This document shows, piece by piece, positions 46,770-56,456 of a stretch of 64,000 bases of DNA (the stretch's first letter is position 1; every line of letters begins with the position of its first letter). The translations under genes and the position numbers were made by a program. The DNA is from Deltaproteobacteria bacterium (lineage in GTDB: Bacteria > Myxococcota_A > Polyangia > Polyangiales > Ga0077539): NCBI GenBank assembly GCA_016704445.1, contig JADJAE010000010.1:47470-111469 (forward strand). Direction: 5' to 3'. Under the pieces are notes generated by a model, which made no database searches, had not been told where the DNA came from, and saw nothing but the letters and a program-made list of their open reading frames with translations.

Positions 46770-47212
46770 GCCGCCTCCGGGCGCACGGCGCGGAGGGCGC
46801 CGTCGAGCAGGGCCGCGAGCGGGCCCGCGGCGAGGCGGTAGTAGACCAGGCGCCCGGCCCGGCGGCTCGTCGCGAGCTTCGCCTCGCGCAGGAGGCCCAG
46901 CTGGTGGCTCACCATCGACTGCGAGGCCCCCGTGATCGCCACCAGGTCGCACACGCAGAGCTCGGGCCGGTCGGCGCCCACGGCGGAGCGCAGCGCGACG
47001 AGCAGGTTCAGGCGCGTCGCGTTGGCGAAGACCGTGAAGAGCCGCGTGAGCTCGGCCTGCTCCCTCTCCGAGGGCAGCGCGGCGCGCGCCGTGCGCACCG
47101 CGTCGGCGTGAATCACCTGGACGTCGCACACCTCGCCGCAGGCGTCCCCGCACCGGGCCGGCGTGGGTTGCAGAGCCGCCTCGTCGGACCCAATATATGA
47201 CGGTCTGTTCAT
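46766..47212 (-). CDS. ArsR/SmtB-family metal-sensing repressor
   Basis: This 148-residue repressor has a winged helix (LCVCDLVAITGASQSMVSHQLGLLREAKL) with the CVCDL pair at the start of the DNA-binding helices, as in CadC/CmtR-type alpha3 sites. A Cys-rich N-terminal arm (CGDACGEVC) could complete a thiolate Cd/Pb/Zn site. The ATG at 47212 lies within a palindromic operator shared with the divergent ATPase gene. Loss of binding on metal capture should open both the czc operon and the ATPase. The gene is first in the operon and its TGA overlaps the czcB GTG. Confidence 0.93.
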   Translation of the reverse strand: MNRPSYIGSDEAALQPTPARCGDACGEVCDVQVIHADAVRTARAALPSEREQAELTRLFTVFANATRLNLLVALRSAVGADRPELCVCDLVAITGASQSMVSHQLGLLREAKLATSRRAGRLVYYRLAAGPLAALLDGALRAVRPEAA

Positions 47213-47214
47213 AT
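47195..47214. promoter_or_regulatory. ArsR-type operator between arsR and the Zn/Cd ATPase
   Basis: atatga and tcatat form an inverted repeat with an 8-base spacer (cggtctgt), in AT-rich sequence very unlike its surroundings. It covers the start codon of arsR and lies about 90 bases before the ATPase start. ATGA and TCAT arms are typical of ArsR/CadC operators, so repression of both directions is likely. Confidence 0.7.
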
Positions 47215-47304
47215 GAGCTGAGGCTACCCGTTCGCCCCGACGGCGCAAGCGCCGCGTGGGGTGGGCCGCCTCCTCCAACCGTCCACCTCCCCGCAGGAGC
47301 CTCC

Positions 47305-49530
47305 GTGGCCACCCACTCGTACACGATCGCCGCGATGGACTGCCCGTCCGAGGAGGCCGTGATCCGACGGCGCGTCGGCGCCCTGCCCGGAGTCACGTCG
47401 CTGTCGTTCGACCTGCTGAACCAGCGGCTGACGGTGGCCCACACCCTGCCCTCGGACGAGACCATCGTCGCCGCTTTGACCGACGTGGGGATGCCCCCGT
47501 CGAGGGGCGCCCCGAGGTCCCCGCACGACGCGGCGGCCGGGGCCGCGTGCGCGGGGTGCGCCGCCGACACCACGGACGACAGGACCCCCGCCCCTCAACC
47601 CGCCGCGGCGCGGGTGATCGCCCCGCGCGGCCTGCTGGCCCGGCTGGGGGGCGCGGGCGCGCTCGCCTTCGGGGCGGAGGCCGTCGTCTGGGCCGGTGGG
47701 CGCGAGACCTCCCTCCCGGTCGTCGCCATGGCGTTGGCATCGATCGCGCTGGGCGGGCTGCCCACGCTCCGCAAGGGGCTGACGGCGCTGAGGACCCTCA
47801 CGCTCAACATCAACCTGCTCATGAGCACGGCGGTGATCGGCGCGGCCGCCATCGGCCAGTGGCCCGAGGCCGCCGTGGTGGTGTTCCTGTTCGCTGTGGC
47901 CGAGCTCATCGAGGCCGCCTCGCTGGAGCGCGCGCGCAACGCCGTCCGCTCGCTGATGAGCCTCAGCCCGGACACGGCCAGCGTGAAGCAGGGGGACGGC
48001 GCGTGGCGCGAGGTCGAGGCCGCGCGGGTCGCGACGGGCGCCGTGGTGCGCGTCCGGCCGGGCGAGCGTGTGCCGCTGGACGGCGTGGTCACCGCGGGGG
48101 CGTCCTCGGTCGATCAGGCGCCGATCACCGGGGAGAGCGTCGCGGTCGCCAAGGGCGCGGGCGACGCGGTCTTCGCGGGCTCGATCAACGGCGAGGGGCT
48201 GCTGGAGTTCCGCACGACGGGCGGCCGGGACGACACCACCCTCGCCCGCATCGTGCGCAGCGTGCAGGAGGCCCAGGCGCAGCGCGCCCCGGCCCAGCGC
48301 TTCGTGGACCGCTTCGCCCGCGTCTACACGCCCGCGGTCTTCGCGCTCGCGGCGCTCGTCGCCGCCCTCCCCCCGCTCCTCCTCCACCAGCCCTTCCTGA
48401 CGTGGTTCGGCAAGGCCCTGGTGCTGCTGGTGATCGCCTGCCCGTGCGCACTCGTGATCTCCATCCCCGTCACGGTCGTGAGCGGCCTCGCTGCGGCGGC
48501 CCGGCGCGGGATCCTCGTGAAGGGCGGCGTCCACCTGGAGCAGGGTCGGAAGCTCGCGGTCGTGGCGCTCGACAAGACCGGCACGATCACGGAAGGAAGG
48601 CCCCGCCTGGTCGAGGTCGTGCCCCTGGTGGGCACACGGGACGAGGCGCTGCAGCGGGCCGCGAGCCTCGACGCGGGCTCAGACCACCCCGTGGCGCGGG
48701 CCGTGACCGCGGCGTGGGAGGGGGCGCTCGAGCCCGTAGAGGCCTTCGCGGCCGTCGCAGGGCGCGGCGTCCGCGGGCGTCTCGGCGGCGAGGCCTACGC
48801 GCTCGGCAACCACCGCTTCGCCGAGGAAGAGGGCGGGTGCGGACCGCACGTCAAGGCCGCCCTCCGGGCGCAGGAAACGCAGGGCCGGACCGCCGTCGTG
48901 CTCCTCCGCGGCCGGGAGGCGCTCGCCGTGCTCGCCGTCGCCGACGCGCCCCGCGAGACGAGCGTGGAGGCGCTGCGCGAGCTGCACGCGCTGGGGGTAC
49001 GAACGGTGATGTTGAGCGGCGACAACCAGGTCACCGCGTCGGCGATCGCGCGCGCCGTGGGCATCGACGACGCCCGCGGAGAGCTGCTCCCCGAGGACAA
49101 GCTCGCCGCGATCGAGGCACTGCTCGCGGCGCACGGGGGCGTCGGCATGGTCGGCGACGGGGTCAACGACGCGCCGGCGCTGGCCCGGGCCACGGTGGGC
49201 TTCGCCATGGGGGCAGCGGGCACGGACACGGCCATCGAGACCGCCGACGTGGCCTTCATGCGCGACGACCTGCGGGCGCTGCCGGAGTTCATCCGGTTGA
49301 GCCGACGCACCTCGGCGATCCTCACCCAGAACATCGCCCTCGCCGTCGGCAGCAAGGCCGTGTTCTTCGTACTGGCCCTCGCGGGCGTGGCGACGATGTG
49401 GATGGCCGTGCTCGCCGACATGGGCGCGACGCTGGTCGTGGTCGCCAACGGGCTACGCCTTCTGGCCCCGGCCGATGCCGCGCGCAGTGCCGGGACCCCG
49501 TCGGGGGCAGGCCTCGGGACCCCGGCCTGA
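47305..49530 (+). CDS. zntA: Zn/Cd/Pb-translocating P1B-type ATPase (ZntA/CadA-like)
   Basis: This 741-residue P1B-2 ATPase exports divalent soft metals. I start at the GTG at 47305 (aggag at -12 to -8), which gives the N-terminal HMA-like domain IAAMDCPSEEAVIRRRVG with the Asp-Cys-Pro form found in ZntA/PbrA. Cys residues in AAGAACAGCAAD follow. Motifs are VIACPCALVISIPVTVVSG, LDKTGTITEGRP, SDHPVARAV, LSGDNQVTASAI and GDGVNDAPAL. The C-terminus MWMAVLADMGATLVVVANGLRLL carries the Asp typical of zinc pumps. It is divergent from arsR-czcBA-tolC and shares the operator. Confidence 0.95.
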   Translation: MATHSYTIAAMDCPSEEAVIRRRVGALPGVTSLSFDLLNQRLTVAHTLPSDETIVAALTDVGMPPSRGAPRSPHDAAAGAACAGCAADTTDDRTPAPQPAAARVIAPRGLLARLGGAGALAFGAEAVVWAGGRETSLPVVAMALASIALGGLPTLRKGLTALRTLTLNINLLMSTAVIGAAAIGQWPEAAVVVFLFAVAELIEAASLERARNAVRSLMSLSPDTASVKQGDGAWREVEAARVATGAVVRVRPGERVPLDGVVTAGASSVDQAPITGESVAVAKGAGDAVFAGSINGEGLLEFRTTGGRDDTTLARIVRSVQEAQAQRAPAQRFVDRFARVYTPAVFALAALVAALPPLLLHQPFLTWFGKALVLLVIACPCALVISIPVTVVSGLAAAARRGILVKGGVHLEQGRKLAVVALDKTGTITEGRPRLVEVVPLVGTRDEALQRAASLDAGSDHPVARAVTAAWEGALEPVEAFAAVAGRGVRGRLGGEAYALGNHRFAEEEGGCGPHVKAALRAQETQGRTAVVLLRGREALAVLAVADAPRETSVEALRELHALGVRTVMLSGDNQVTASAIARAVGIDDARGELLPEDKLAAIEALLAAHGGVGMVGDGVNDAPALARATVGFAMGAAGTDTAIETADVAFMRDDLRALPEFIRLSRRTSAILTQNIALAVGSKAVFFVLALAGVATMWMAVLADMGATLVVVANGLRLLAPADAARSAGTPSGAGLGTPA

Positions 49531-49698
49531 CGCTCGACTCGCGCGCCCCCGTGGGCCACGCCGAAGTGGCCCCGGCACTCGCGCACGGCGGGCGCGGACA
49601 TCGCTCGCCGGGCGAGGCAGCTGGGGTGCCGGACGGAGCGGGTCGTTGGCCCCGCTGCGCCTTGACCACTGCCGCCGGGCGCGACCAGGATCCCACGG

Positions 49699-50067
49699 AT
49701 GAGCACCTTCGCTCGCAGCATCCGCCCACACGTTGACGCCGAGCTTCGAGCCGCCGACGAGGCGGAGGCGCGGGACGACGCCAGCTCGGCGTTCACCCAC
49801 CTGGAGCGAGCGCATGTGCTCGGACAGGCCGCGACGGTCGAGCACGTCCGCGTTCACTGGCGCATGCTCCTCTGGGGCTTGCGACGTCGCGACGTCCGGG
49901 AGTGTCTGGGCCAGGTCGTCCGCCTCTGCGGCGCCGCGACGAAGACGGCGTTCGGCCTGGTGCCCCACGGAAACACGGGTGGCGCCAACGTCAGCCCGAT
50001 CGCCCCCATGCCCATCCCGCCCGACCTCGACGCGCGCATCCGCGAGGCGCGCGCCGCGGCCGACTGA
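49699..50067 (+). CDS. DUF3703 family protein
   Basis: This 122-residue protein matches the DUF3703 family: AEARDDASSAFTHLERAHVLGQ, HVRVHWRMLLWGLRRRDVRE, the C-terminal GLVPHGNTGGANVSP and MPIPPDLDARIREA. Members are small, helical and often encoded next to divalent-metal efflux genes, as here downstream of the Zn/Cd ATPase. Biochemical function is unknown. The ATG at 49699 gives the family's usual length. Confidence 0.85.
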   Translation: MSTFARSIRPHVDAELRAADEAEARDDASSAFTHLERAHVLGQAATVEHVRVHWRMLLWGLRRRDVRECLGQVVRLCGAATKTAFGLVPHGNTGGANVSPIAPMPIPPDLDARIREARAAAD

Positions 50068-50277
50068 TCGACGTCGCCCATTCCTCCCGTCTCAGCGCCT
50101 CTCTCTTAACCGGTGACAGCTGGCCCCGGAGCCATCGCTTTGGCCGCGAGCCGCGCGGCCTTCCGGGCGCGGGTGGAGGTCGCGTTCCAATCATCGCGTT
50201 GACCTCCGTGCGGCGGGCGCACGATGAAGGTCAGATCACGTTGGACGGGGCGACGGATGGATCGGCGCCTGAAGCGC

Positions 50278-50958
50278 CTACTCGGCGGCGGGGCAGTTCG
50301 GGTAGCGCGGGTCGGCGAGCACCTCGTCGATGGCGGCGCGGATCGAGGTGAGGCCGGTCTCCGAGCCGTACTGGCGCCAGCGGATGCGGCCGCAGCGGTC
50401 GATGATGACGTTGGCCGGGAAGGCGGTCATCGGGACGAAGGGCTGCGTGATGAACATCGGGTCCATCAGCTCGGGGAAGGTGATGCCGTAGCGGGAGACC
50501 CAGCTGCGGCAGGTGGCCGGGCTGATGGCCGAGCCGTCGGTGTTCTGCACGAGGAGCTGGACGACGCGCACGCCGCGGTCGGCGTAGGGGTCGATGATCT
50601 GCGCCTGGATCTGTGCCGCCTCGCGCTGGCAGGGCACGCACCAGGCCGCGGCGATGACGAGCACCGTGAGCTGGCTGGTGAAGAAGTCGGGGCCGTCAAA
50701 GCGCCACTGCGCCTCGTCGCCCTCGCGGTTGCACGCGGTGAGGGTGAAGGGACGGAAGAGTCGGCCCACGCTGGAGCCGTACGGGCCCGCGGGGTAGGTC
50801 TCGGCCGGAGTCGCGCCGGTGTCGAGCGGGGCGCCCACGTCCGCGACGCCCGAACCGATGTCGGCGCCCGCATCGGCCGTCGGCGTTGCGCCGACAGCGC
50901 CACCGCCACCACAGCCGGCGAGGGCGGAGAGTGCGAGAACGTACGCGAGAGTCTTCAT
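50278..50958 (-). CDS. Thioredoxin-fold (TlpA/redoxin-like) lipoprotein
   Basis: This 226-residue lipoprotein (LALSALAGCGGGG) has an Asp/Gly-rich spacer and a thioredoxin fold with the redox site AAWCVPCQREAAQI. The later segments TAFPANVIIDRCGRIRW (cis-Pro and strand) are typical of AhpC/TSA-TlpA relatives. gaggaagacc lies before the ATG at 50958. It could reduce periplasmic disulfides or cysteines of cuproproteins. There is an additional Cys pair (NREGDEAQW region and the C-terminus NCPAAE) of unknown role. No operon partner. Confidence 0.85.
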   Translation of the reverse strand: MKTLAYVLALSALAGCGGGGAVGATPTADAGADIGSGVADVGAPLDTGATPAETYPAGPYGSSVGRLFRPFTLTACNREGDEAQWRFDGPDFFTSQLTVLVIAAAWCVPCQREAAQIQAQIIDPYADRGVRVVQLLVQNTDGSAISPATCRSWVSRYGITFPELMDPMFITQPFVPMTAFPANVIIDRCGRIRWRQYGSETGLTSIRAAIDEVLADPRYPNCPAAE

Positions 50959-51046
50959 GGTCTTCCTCGGGGTGGCGGCGCGCAGGGAGCGTGAGAGGCC
51001 CAGGGGGAGAGGCACATATCCCTACCGGGCAATGATCCTCTATCCC

Positions 51047-51390
51047 TTACTCCGGGTTGAGGGCTTCGAGGAAGGCCACCACCGCCACGACCTCCTCGTC
51101 GGTCACGGTGTGCCGCGGGAGCAGGTCCGGGTCGATGGCCCCCTGGGCCCGCGGATCGGCCGGGTCGAGGCCCCGCCGGGCGTCGTGGCGGATCACGTCG
51201 GCCAGCGTGCTCAGGGTCCCGGCGTGGGTGAACGGCGCCGTCCGCGCCACGCCCCGGGCGTGGACGTGCGGAAGCGGCCGACGTCCGACGCCAGCAGGCG
51301 AGGCACCGCGTCGATCCGCCCCCGGTCGGGCCCGCCGAGCGGGTCGTCGGGCGCGCGGATGCTGTGGACGTTGTCGTCGGAGAGGAGCGG
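51047..51390 (-). pseudogene. Cytochrome c peroxidase/MauG-like C-terminal fragment
   Basis: The minus strand reads LLSDDNVHSIRAPDDPLGGPD and DVGRFRTS in one frame, then VARTAPFTHAGTLSTLADVI to TDEEVVAVVAFLEALNPE in another. These are the last blocks of a di-haem cytochrome c peroxidase (FRTP.LRxVAxTAPYxHxGxxxTLxxVV). A single indel near 51265 and loss of everything upstream of about 51390, where repeat A begins, leave no haem-binding CxxCH. It is a non-functional remnant. Confidence 0.7.
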
Positions 51391-51423
51391 GCTGAGCCTC
51401 CCAACGCACCTGCGGTGCCTTCA

Positions 51424-51547
51424 CCCGGTTGTAGACGCGCACTCCTCCCATCGCTCAAGACCCATCGGCCCCGAGACACCAACGGGTTGCGTGGGGCCGC
51501 TCGCAGGGCGACTCTGGCGGCCGTGGGAGGGGTCATGCGACGGACGA
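51424..51547 (+). repeat. DNA repeat A, copy 2 (severed 5' end of a C2-lipoprotein gene)
   Basis: This copy is nearly identical to 35299-35424 up to atgcgacggac, after which similarity stops and the frame ends within eight codons (MRRTIEMR). It therefore carries the leader and start of a C2-lipoprotein gene whose body has been lost, and it abuts the peroxidase fragment. The junction marks a past rearrangement. Confidence 0.85.
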
Positions 51548-51594
51548 TTGAGATGCGGTAGTGTCTTCGGCCGAGGGGATGGTGGCGATGGAGC

Positions 51595-52796
51595 ATGGCG
51601 CACGCGCGGTGGGTCGGGACGATGGTGACCTCGGTGGTGGCCTCGCTGGCCCTCTCGGCCTGCGGAGGCCGTTCCAGGGGTGCGACCTACTACTACGGCA
51701 ACGGCGGGCCCAGCGCGTACTACGGCGGAAGCGCTCGGCCGGCCCCGTCGGCGACCTCCGAGTGGGAAGCCGAGGTCAGCTACGAGCCGCCCTCGCCGCT
51801 GTCACGCTGGGGCTTTTTGCGTCCTCGTGCCGCCCTTCGACAACGAGAACCCACGGGCATCACACAACGCATGGCGACGTCATCGACGCCACGCGGTCGT
51901 TCGACGTCGTCACGAGCGGCGCGGTCCACATGGCCGCCGTTCCGGGCGCCGTGCAGGAGAGTCGCTGGCGACGAGGCCGTCGAGGTGGGAGCCGGCGCGG
52001 TGCGTTCGCACGCTGCTGGAGGAGACCCGCACCCGCCGCGTCCCCTACGAGGTCGAGGACCCGGCGCCGACGCCCTCGGCGCAAACCCGCGAGCAGAACT
52101 ACCAGCAGTCGGCGAGGCGATCGGCAACCTTGTCGTCGCGGCGGCGGAGGCACACCTCGGTCGATGGGTCGGCGCACCCACACGGAGTTCCGCGAGGAGG
52201 AGTACACGGTCCCGGTCGAGCAGCCCTACCGCTGCCAGACCGTCATCCGCCACGTAGACGCGACCTTCCGCCTGCATCGTCCAGGTGATGGCTCGCACCC
52301 GCCCTGTCCGCGTCGTCCACCAGCGCGACTTCTCCGAGCACGACGAGGTGCGCACCACCGGCCGACGCGGTTCCGACGACAGCGATCAGGAACCTGAGCC
52401 CGTGGACGGCGAGGCACTGCTCCGCTCGCTCCAGGAGCGTGCGCCAGGAGGCCTTCGCCCGCGAGAACCTCCCGCAGTCGGCGTCGGAGACCCTGCGGTT
52501 CGAGGTCGCGGCGACGCCCGCTGCGAGGCGACCGTCGGGTTGGTGCGCGCAGAACTGACGAGGGCGATCCGCTCGCCCTCACCGATCCGTCGAGCAGGAC
52601 GCCCAGCCGCGACACCATCGCGCCAGGGCCTACATGGCCGCGGCCTCTACGACCGGGCTGGCGCGCACCTACTCCGGCCAGTTGCGACGGGCATCGACGC
52701 GCCATGGGGCGTGCCATCGCAATGTCCCTGGGCCACGACGAGTGGGAGGCGCGTCTGGCGCGCATCCGTGAGATGAGAGCGCGGTCGGCGTCGTGA
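51595..52796 (+). pseudogene. Lipoprotein gene broken by many frameshifts
   Basis: The start is well formed: MAHARWVGTMVTSVVASLAL, then SACGGRSRGATYYYGNGG. Plausible protein segments then alternate between all three frames: RSFDVVTSGAVHMAAVPGAV, VRTLLEETRTRRVPYEVEDP, GEAIGNLVVAAAEAHLGRWV, THTEFREEEYTVPVEQPYRC, RQEAFARENLPQSASETLRF and a final GRAIAMSLGHDEWEARLARI before a TGA at 52794. Joined, they would give a lipoprotein of about 400 residues. At least six indels are needed, so it is either an old pseudogene or a badly resolved sequence. I do not recognise the family. Confidence 0.6.
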
Positions 52797-53374
52797 TTCG
52801 CCGACGCCAGGGCGAGGACGGGCCGCCCAGTCTACCCGGGGCTCGGCGCCCCGCGCGCTGAACCCCAGAAACCCTGACGAAAGCCGCATAGACGTGGTGA
52901 CCATGGGGCCGCGCGGGACTCTGAGCAGGACTACGATCACCTCAACCGCACACCTGCCGAGGCGCGTTCGACGGCGTGGGTTTCGCGTCAGGCCGAGACG
53001 CAAAACCACTCCACCAGTCTAGGTCTCTACGGCGGCGGCCGGTGCTGAGCCCGGCAGTCTCACGGTTGTCGCCCTCGACGGACGATGCTACCCTCTCGAC
53101 AAGCACGGACATGCCTTCCGAAGAGGAGTTCCGCAGGGGAGCAGGACGGGCCGCCGTCCTGCTCCCGGGCATGAACCGCGGGGTGCGGGGGTGCGAGCCC
53201 CCGCGCAGGACCGGCGTTTTGACGACCTCCAACGTTAGCGTTTACCGCCCCTCCGCCCGCCGTCGCCCGACGCACCGGGATACCGCCGACTCTGACTAGA
53301 GTACCTCCCAGAAGGGCACTCTTCGACAGTTAGTCTTTTAGTTTTCGCAGGTTGTGGTTCCGCTATCACCAGGG
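52797..53374. other. Non-coding stretch with strong hairpins, left of the iterons
   Basis: No gene is seen in these 578 bases. They contain two strong stem-loops (53137-53166 and 53185-53204), and from 53280 the sequence becomes AT-richer (gacagttagtcttttagttttcgc) just before the iterons. It probably belongs to a replication origin or marks the edge of the plasmid-like segment. Confidence 0.5.
53137..53166. terminator. Strong hairpin, 13-bp stem
   Basis: gggagcaggacgg and ccgtcctgctccc pair perfectly around a gccg loop. A second stem (gcggggg and cccccgc, 6-base loop) lies at 53185-53204. There is a short T run (gtttt) only after 53216. The pair could be a terminator facing the iterons or a structural element of the origin; the assignment to type is tentative. 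Confidence 0.4.
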
Positions 53375-53456
53375 TCTGCCGGATTCTGGCCTCTTTGGCC
53401 CCGTGCTCTGCCGGATTTTGGCCTCCCGTTGCACCAGGGTCTGCCGGATTCTGGCC
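53375..53456. repeat. Iterons of replication module 1
   Basis: Three copies of tctgccggattctggcc (the second with one change) start at 53375, 53407 and 53440, a 32-33-base period of about three helical turns. In reverse complement the core is aatccggcaga, the same as in the iterons at 61.9-62.1 kb. They lie just beyond the 3' end of the rep gene, next to an AT-rich stretch. I interpret them as Rep-binding sites of an origin. Confidence 0.8.
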
Positions 53457-53471
53457 TTTTGGCCTCGTAGC

Positions 53472-55287
53472 CTATCGGTCGCCGAGACGGCCGAGTGCCC
53501 TGGTGACCGAGCGACCCAGCGCGGCCTTCTCGTCGGCCTCAGCGCGCCTGATGGTTCGGATGCCCAGGCCGAGGAGTTCTGCTGTCTGCGCCTGGGTCAA
53601 GCCCCTCGCTGAACGCCACGCCCGCAGCTCTCCCCCTGTCAGGACCGAAGGGCTTGGGGGTCGTTCGGCGGGCCGAACGCGGTGGATCAGCCGATCGCGG
53701 ACCCACTGGGGCGGGTACAGATGGCACCGACCGGCGAGCGTCCTCTCGCCGCCCGGATCCCATTCGACCCTCCCCAGCCCTCCGATCCGCTTCAACGCGT
53801 CGAGATTGCGCTCGAGGGCCTCCCAGGTCCGCCCGGGCTTGCGGGGATCGAGGCGCAGGCCCGCGGCGTCGAGCAGTCCCCTACCCGTGAGCGTGACGCA
53901 CTCACGGCCCTTCGCGAGGTCCCAGCGCCAGCGGATCGGGAGGATCAGCCCCAGGGCGAGGGCGTAGGGGTGCGCGTGGTCGATGCGGGCGAGATCGGCC
54001 GGTGCTGGCGCCCATAGATTTCCCAGGGGCGCCGCCGGGCTTCGAACGCCTTCGTAGAGGGCCGGGTGGACAGCCAACTCGAGCCCTTCGAGCGCCCACC
54101 TAGATCCGCTCGTGCGCTCCGCTCGGAGCGTGGTGCTGAACAGCGGCCCGCGCATCCGCAGTTCCCCATTGCGGTGGTAGACCGTCAGCTCCAGCCGCGT
54201 GAGCAGTTCGACCTCGTCGGCCACGGCCCTGCGGACGTTGTCGTCGCGGCGGCTGCGCTCGCCGTACCCGAGCGCGTCCATGTGGTCCTCGAGCTTCCAA
54301 CGGATGCGACCCGTCCGCCCCGCAATCGTGAGCAAGCATTGGAGTGCAGCCCAGTGCCGTAGTCCCTCCCAGCCACGCCAGTCGCGCACGGCGTGGATGA
54401 CCTCTCCGGGGTGTCGTGAATGTTGAAATGGAGGCCGATCCTCTTGCCTGGGGCGATGATCTCCACCAACCGTCCTCGACCGTGCTCTCCATCGCCTCCC
54501 GGCTCTTCGACAGGTCGCGCCAGTCGCTGAGGAGGTCGTGTTGGACGGGGCTGGCGTCGAGGGCGATGAACCGCTTGTGGCGGTCGCGGTGCATGGCCCG
54601 GCTCGCAGCGAACGCCTGCGCGGCGAGCAGGAGCAGCGCAAGGCGGTGGGTCACCTCCCAGGGCCATCCCCGCGGGTCCGAGCCGGCCTCCGAGGCGCGC
54701 CTGACCCCCTGGAGCATGAGGTCAGCGGTCCCTCGCCAGTCGAACGGCGCGCCCTTCCTGATGGCCTCCAGCAGGGGCTTCGCCGCGCCCTGATCCGGTG
54801 CCGTGGCCAGCCAGTTCTCGACGTCCCTGGGGGCGACGTCCGTAGGCCAGCCGAGCACGAGCCCTCGCTCCCCCGCCGTCGGCGAGCACCAGCCGTCGCT
54901 TTCCGCGCGCCGCCGGAACTCCTCGAGAGCGCCCTCCCGCTCCATGCGGACGATCTCGACGAGTGCGGGTGATCGGACGAGTGGCGCGCCGATGATTTCG
55001 GGAATGACCGACGCGAAGGTTCCCGCCAGCGAGACCACCTCCGCCGGCGTGGACGCGTCCAGGTCACACGCGCGGCGCTTCCCGCTCAGGGCTGTGCTCC
55101 AGAGGGCGTTCATGGCAGCCGCGTGCGCCTCCATCTCCCGCTGCACCTCGGCGAGGTCTTCGGCCCCGCGCGCCGTCGCCAGGAGGCGATCGACCAGGGG
55201 CCGAGCTCATCGGTGACCACCAGCGGGCCCAGGGCCCTGCAAAGCACGTCGGCGTCGGGCGCGCAGCATGAATGAGGAGATCAGCAT
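53472..55287 (-). pseudogene. Plasmid-type replication initiator, module 1 (frameshifted)
   Basis: This is a Rep-like protein of about 600 residues, readable only by changing frame. The start is an ATG at 55287 overlapping the helicase stop (MLISSFMLRA). Further segments are PDADVLCRALGPLVVTDELG, then EDLAEVQREMEAHAAAMNAL to SREAMESTVEDG, then LVEIIAPGKRIGLHFNIHDT, then IHAVRDWRGWEGLRHWAALQ to the end. Indels are near 55255, 55212, 54475 and 54415. The C-terminal half contains a winged-helix-like part (GLELAVHPALYEGV) and ends in a Cro/C1-type HTH (LRAWRSARGLTQAQTAELLG). A homologue lies at 60361-62006. Iterons directly follow, which supports a replication role. No known Rep family is recognised. 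Confidence 0.7.
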
Positions 55288-56226
55288 CGGACCTTCGTGA
55301 CAGCGGAGGCCAGGAACTCCGCCCCCGTCCAACGCATGTCCGCGCCGCCCTTGAGCGCGGCGTGGCGGTGCGCTGGCGACGACCAGGACGCGCACGTCCG
55401 GCTTGGCGTGACGTGCGAGCACGAGCACCCCGTCGGCGGCATACTCGATCTCGCCGCTCTCCTTCCCCAGGCCGACGAAGTCCGTGGCGTCGCGCGCGGG
55501 GTTGCTCACCAGGGCCTCGTAGTTCGCGCGGGCTGTGCTCGACAGCACCAACACAACAGCGTTGAGGTCACGCGCCAGGGCGCGGGCGACGTAGGAGACG
55601 CGGCCGACGGAGAGGCGCGGCTCCTCCCCAGCCCGCCCCCCGCAGAGCTGGAGGTAGTCGAGCACCACGAGGGCCGGGCGCAGCTCCCGGGCGCGCCGGT
55701 CAAGCGTGTCCGCCCCGTAGCCGTACGGGGTCGCACACTCGACGTGCAGCGGCAGCACGCGCACCTGCTGCTCGCTCTGGGCGATGGCCTTCTCGACCCC
55801 GGCCTCGCCGAGGCGGCCGTACAACAGGTCGCTCCACGGGACGCCCGCCACGTTGCCCACGATGCGCGCCGCAAGCTCGCGGCGGGACAGCTCCAGCGCG
55901 AGGTACAGGACACGCGAGCCTGCGCTCGCGGCATGCACCGCCATCTGGACGGCCCACTGCGTCTTCCGGCGCCGGTGCCCCCGGATCAAGCAGTACATGC
56001 CCGGCCAGAGCCCGTCGCCGAGCGACTTGTTCACGCTGTTCCAGGGCGTTGCCAGGGGCTTCTCGGCGCCCTGGACACGACGGCGGGCGGTGTCGAAGAG
56101 GTCGTCCAGGTCACCCGCGACACGCCCCGCGCTCCCGGCAGCGTGCGCGGGCACCTCCGGGGCGAGGGCGTCGCTCTCGTCGGGGTGGTCGCGAAGGTGG
56201 TCGGACACTGTGGCTTCAGGCGTCAC
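55281..56226 (-). CDS. DnaB/RadA-like RecA-fold ATPase (plasmid replicative helicase)
   Basis: This protein of about 315 residues has the RecA core of DnaB-type helicases: SLGDGLWPGMYCLIRG, the Walker B strand ALVVLDYLQLCGG, and VSYVARALARDLNAVVLVLS. The Walker A reads GHRRRKTQW; a neighbouring frame supplies GGTGAG directly before, so the native motif was probably GGTGAGKTQ with small indels. Towards the end another frame gives RHAALKGGADMRWTGAEFLA and a TGA at 55283-55281 overlapping the rep start, the likely true C-terminus; a shift near 55345 is implied. gagggg precedes the GTG start. It is coupled to the rep gene, so it probably serves replication of the same element. Confidence 0.7.
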
Positions 56227-56456
56227 GGGCTCCCCTCTGGTGGACGTGGTTCGGCATCTCGGTCGCGCCGCAGCCCTGGCACGCGCGAAGCGATGCGCCG
56301 ACTTGCGGCACGCGTGGCCCCACCCGCGCGGCGTTGAAGCGCCCTCCCCGACGACGGCGACGATCTGCTACAGCGCTCTAACCGCTTGAAGCAGCAGCGT
56401 TATACGGCCGTTGACCGGAGAACGCTGACACGGACATTACCTGTCCAGCGACTTTT

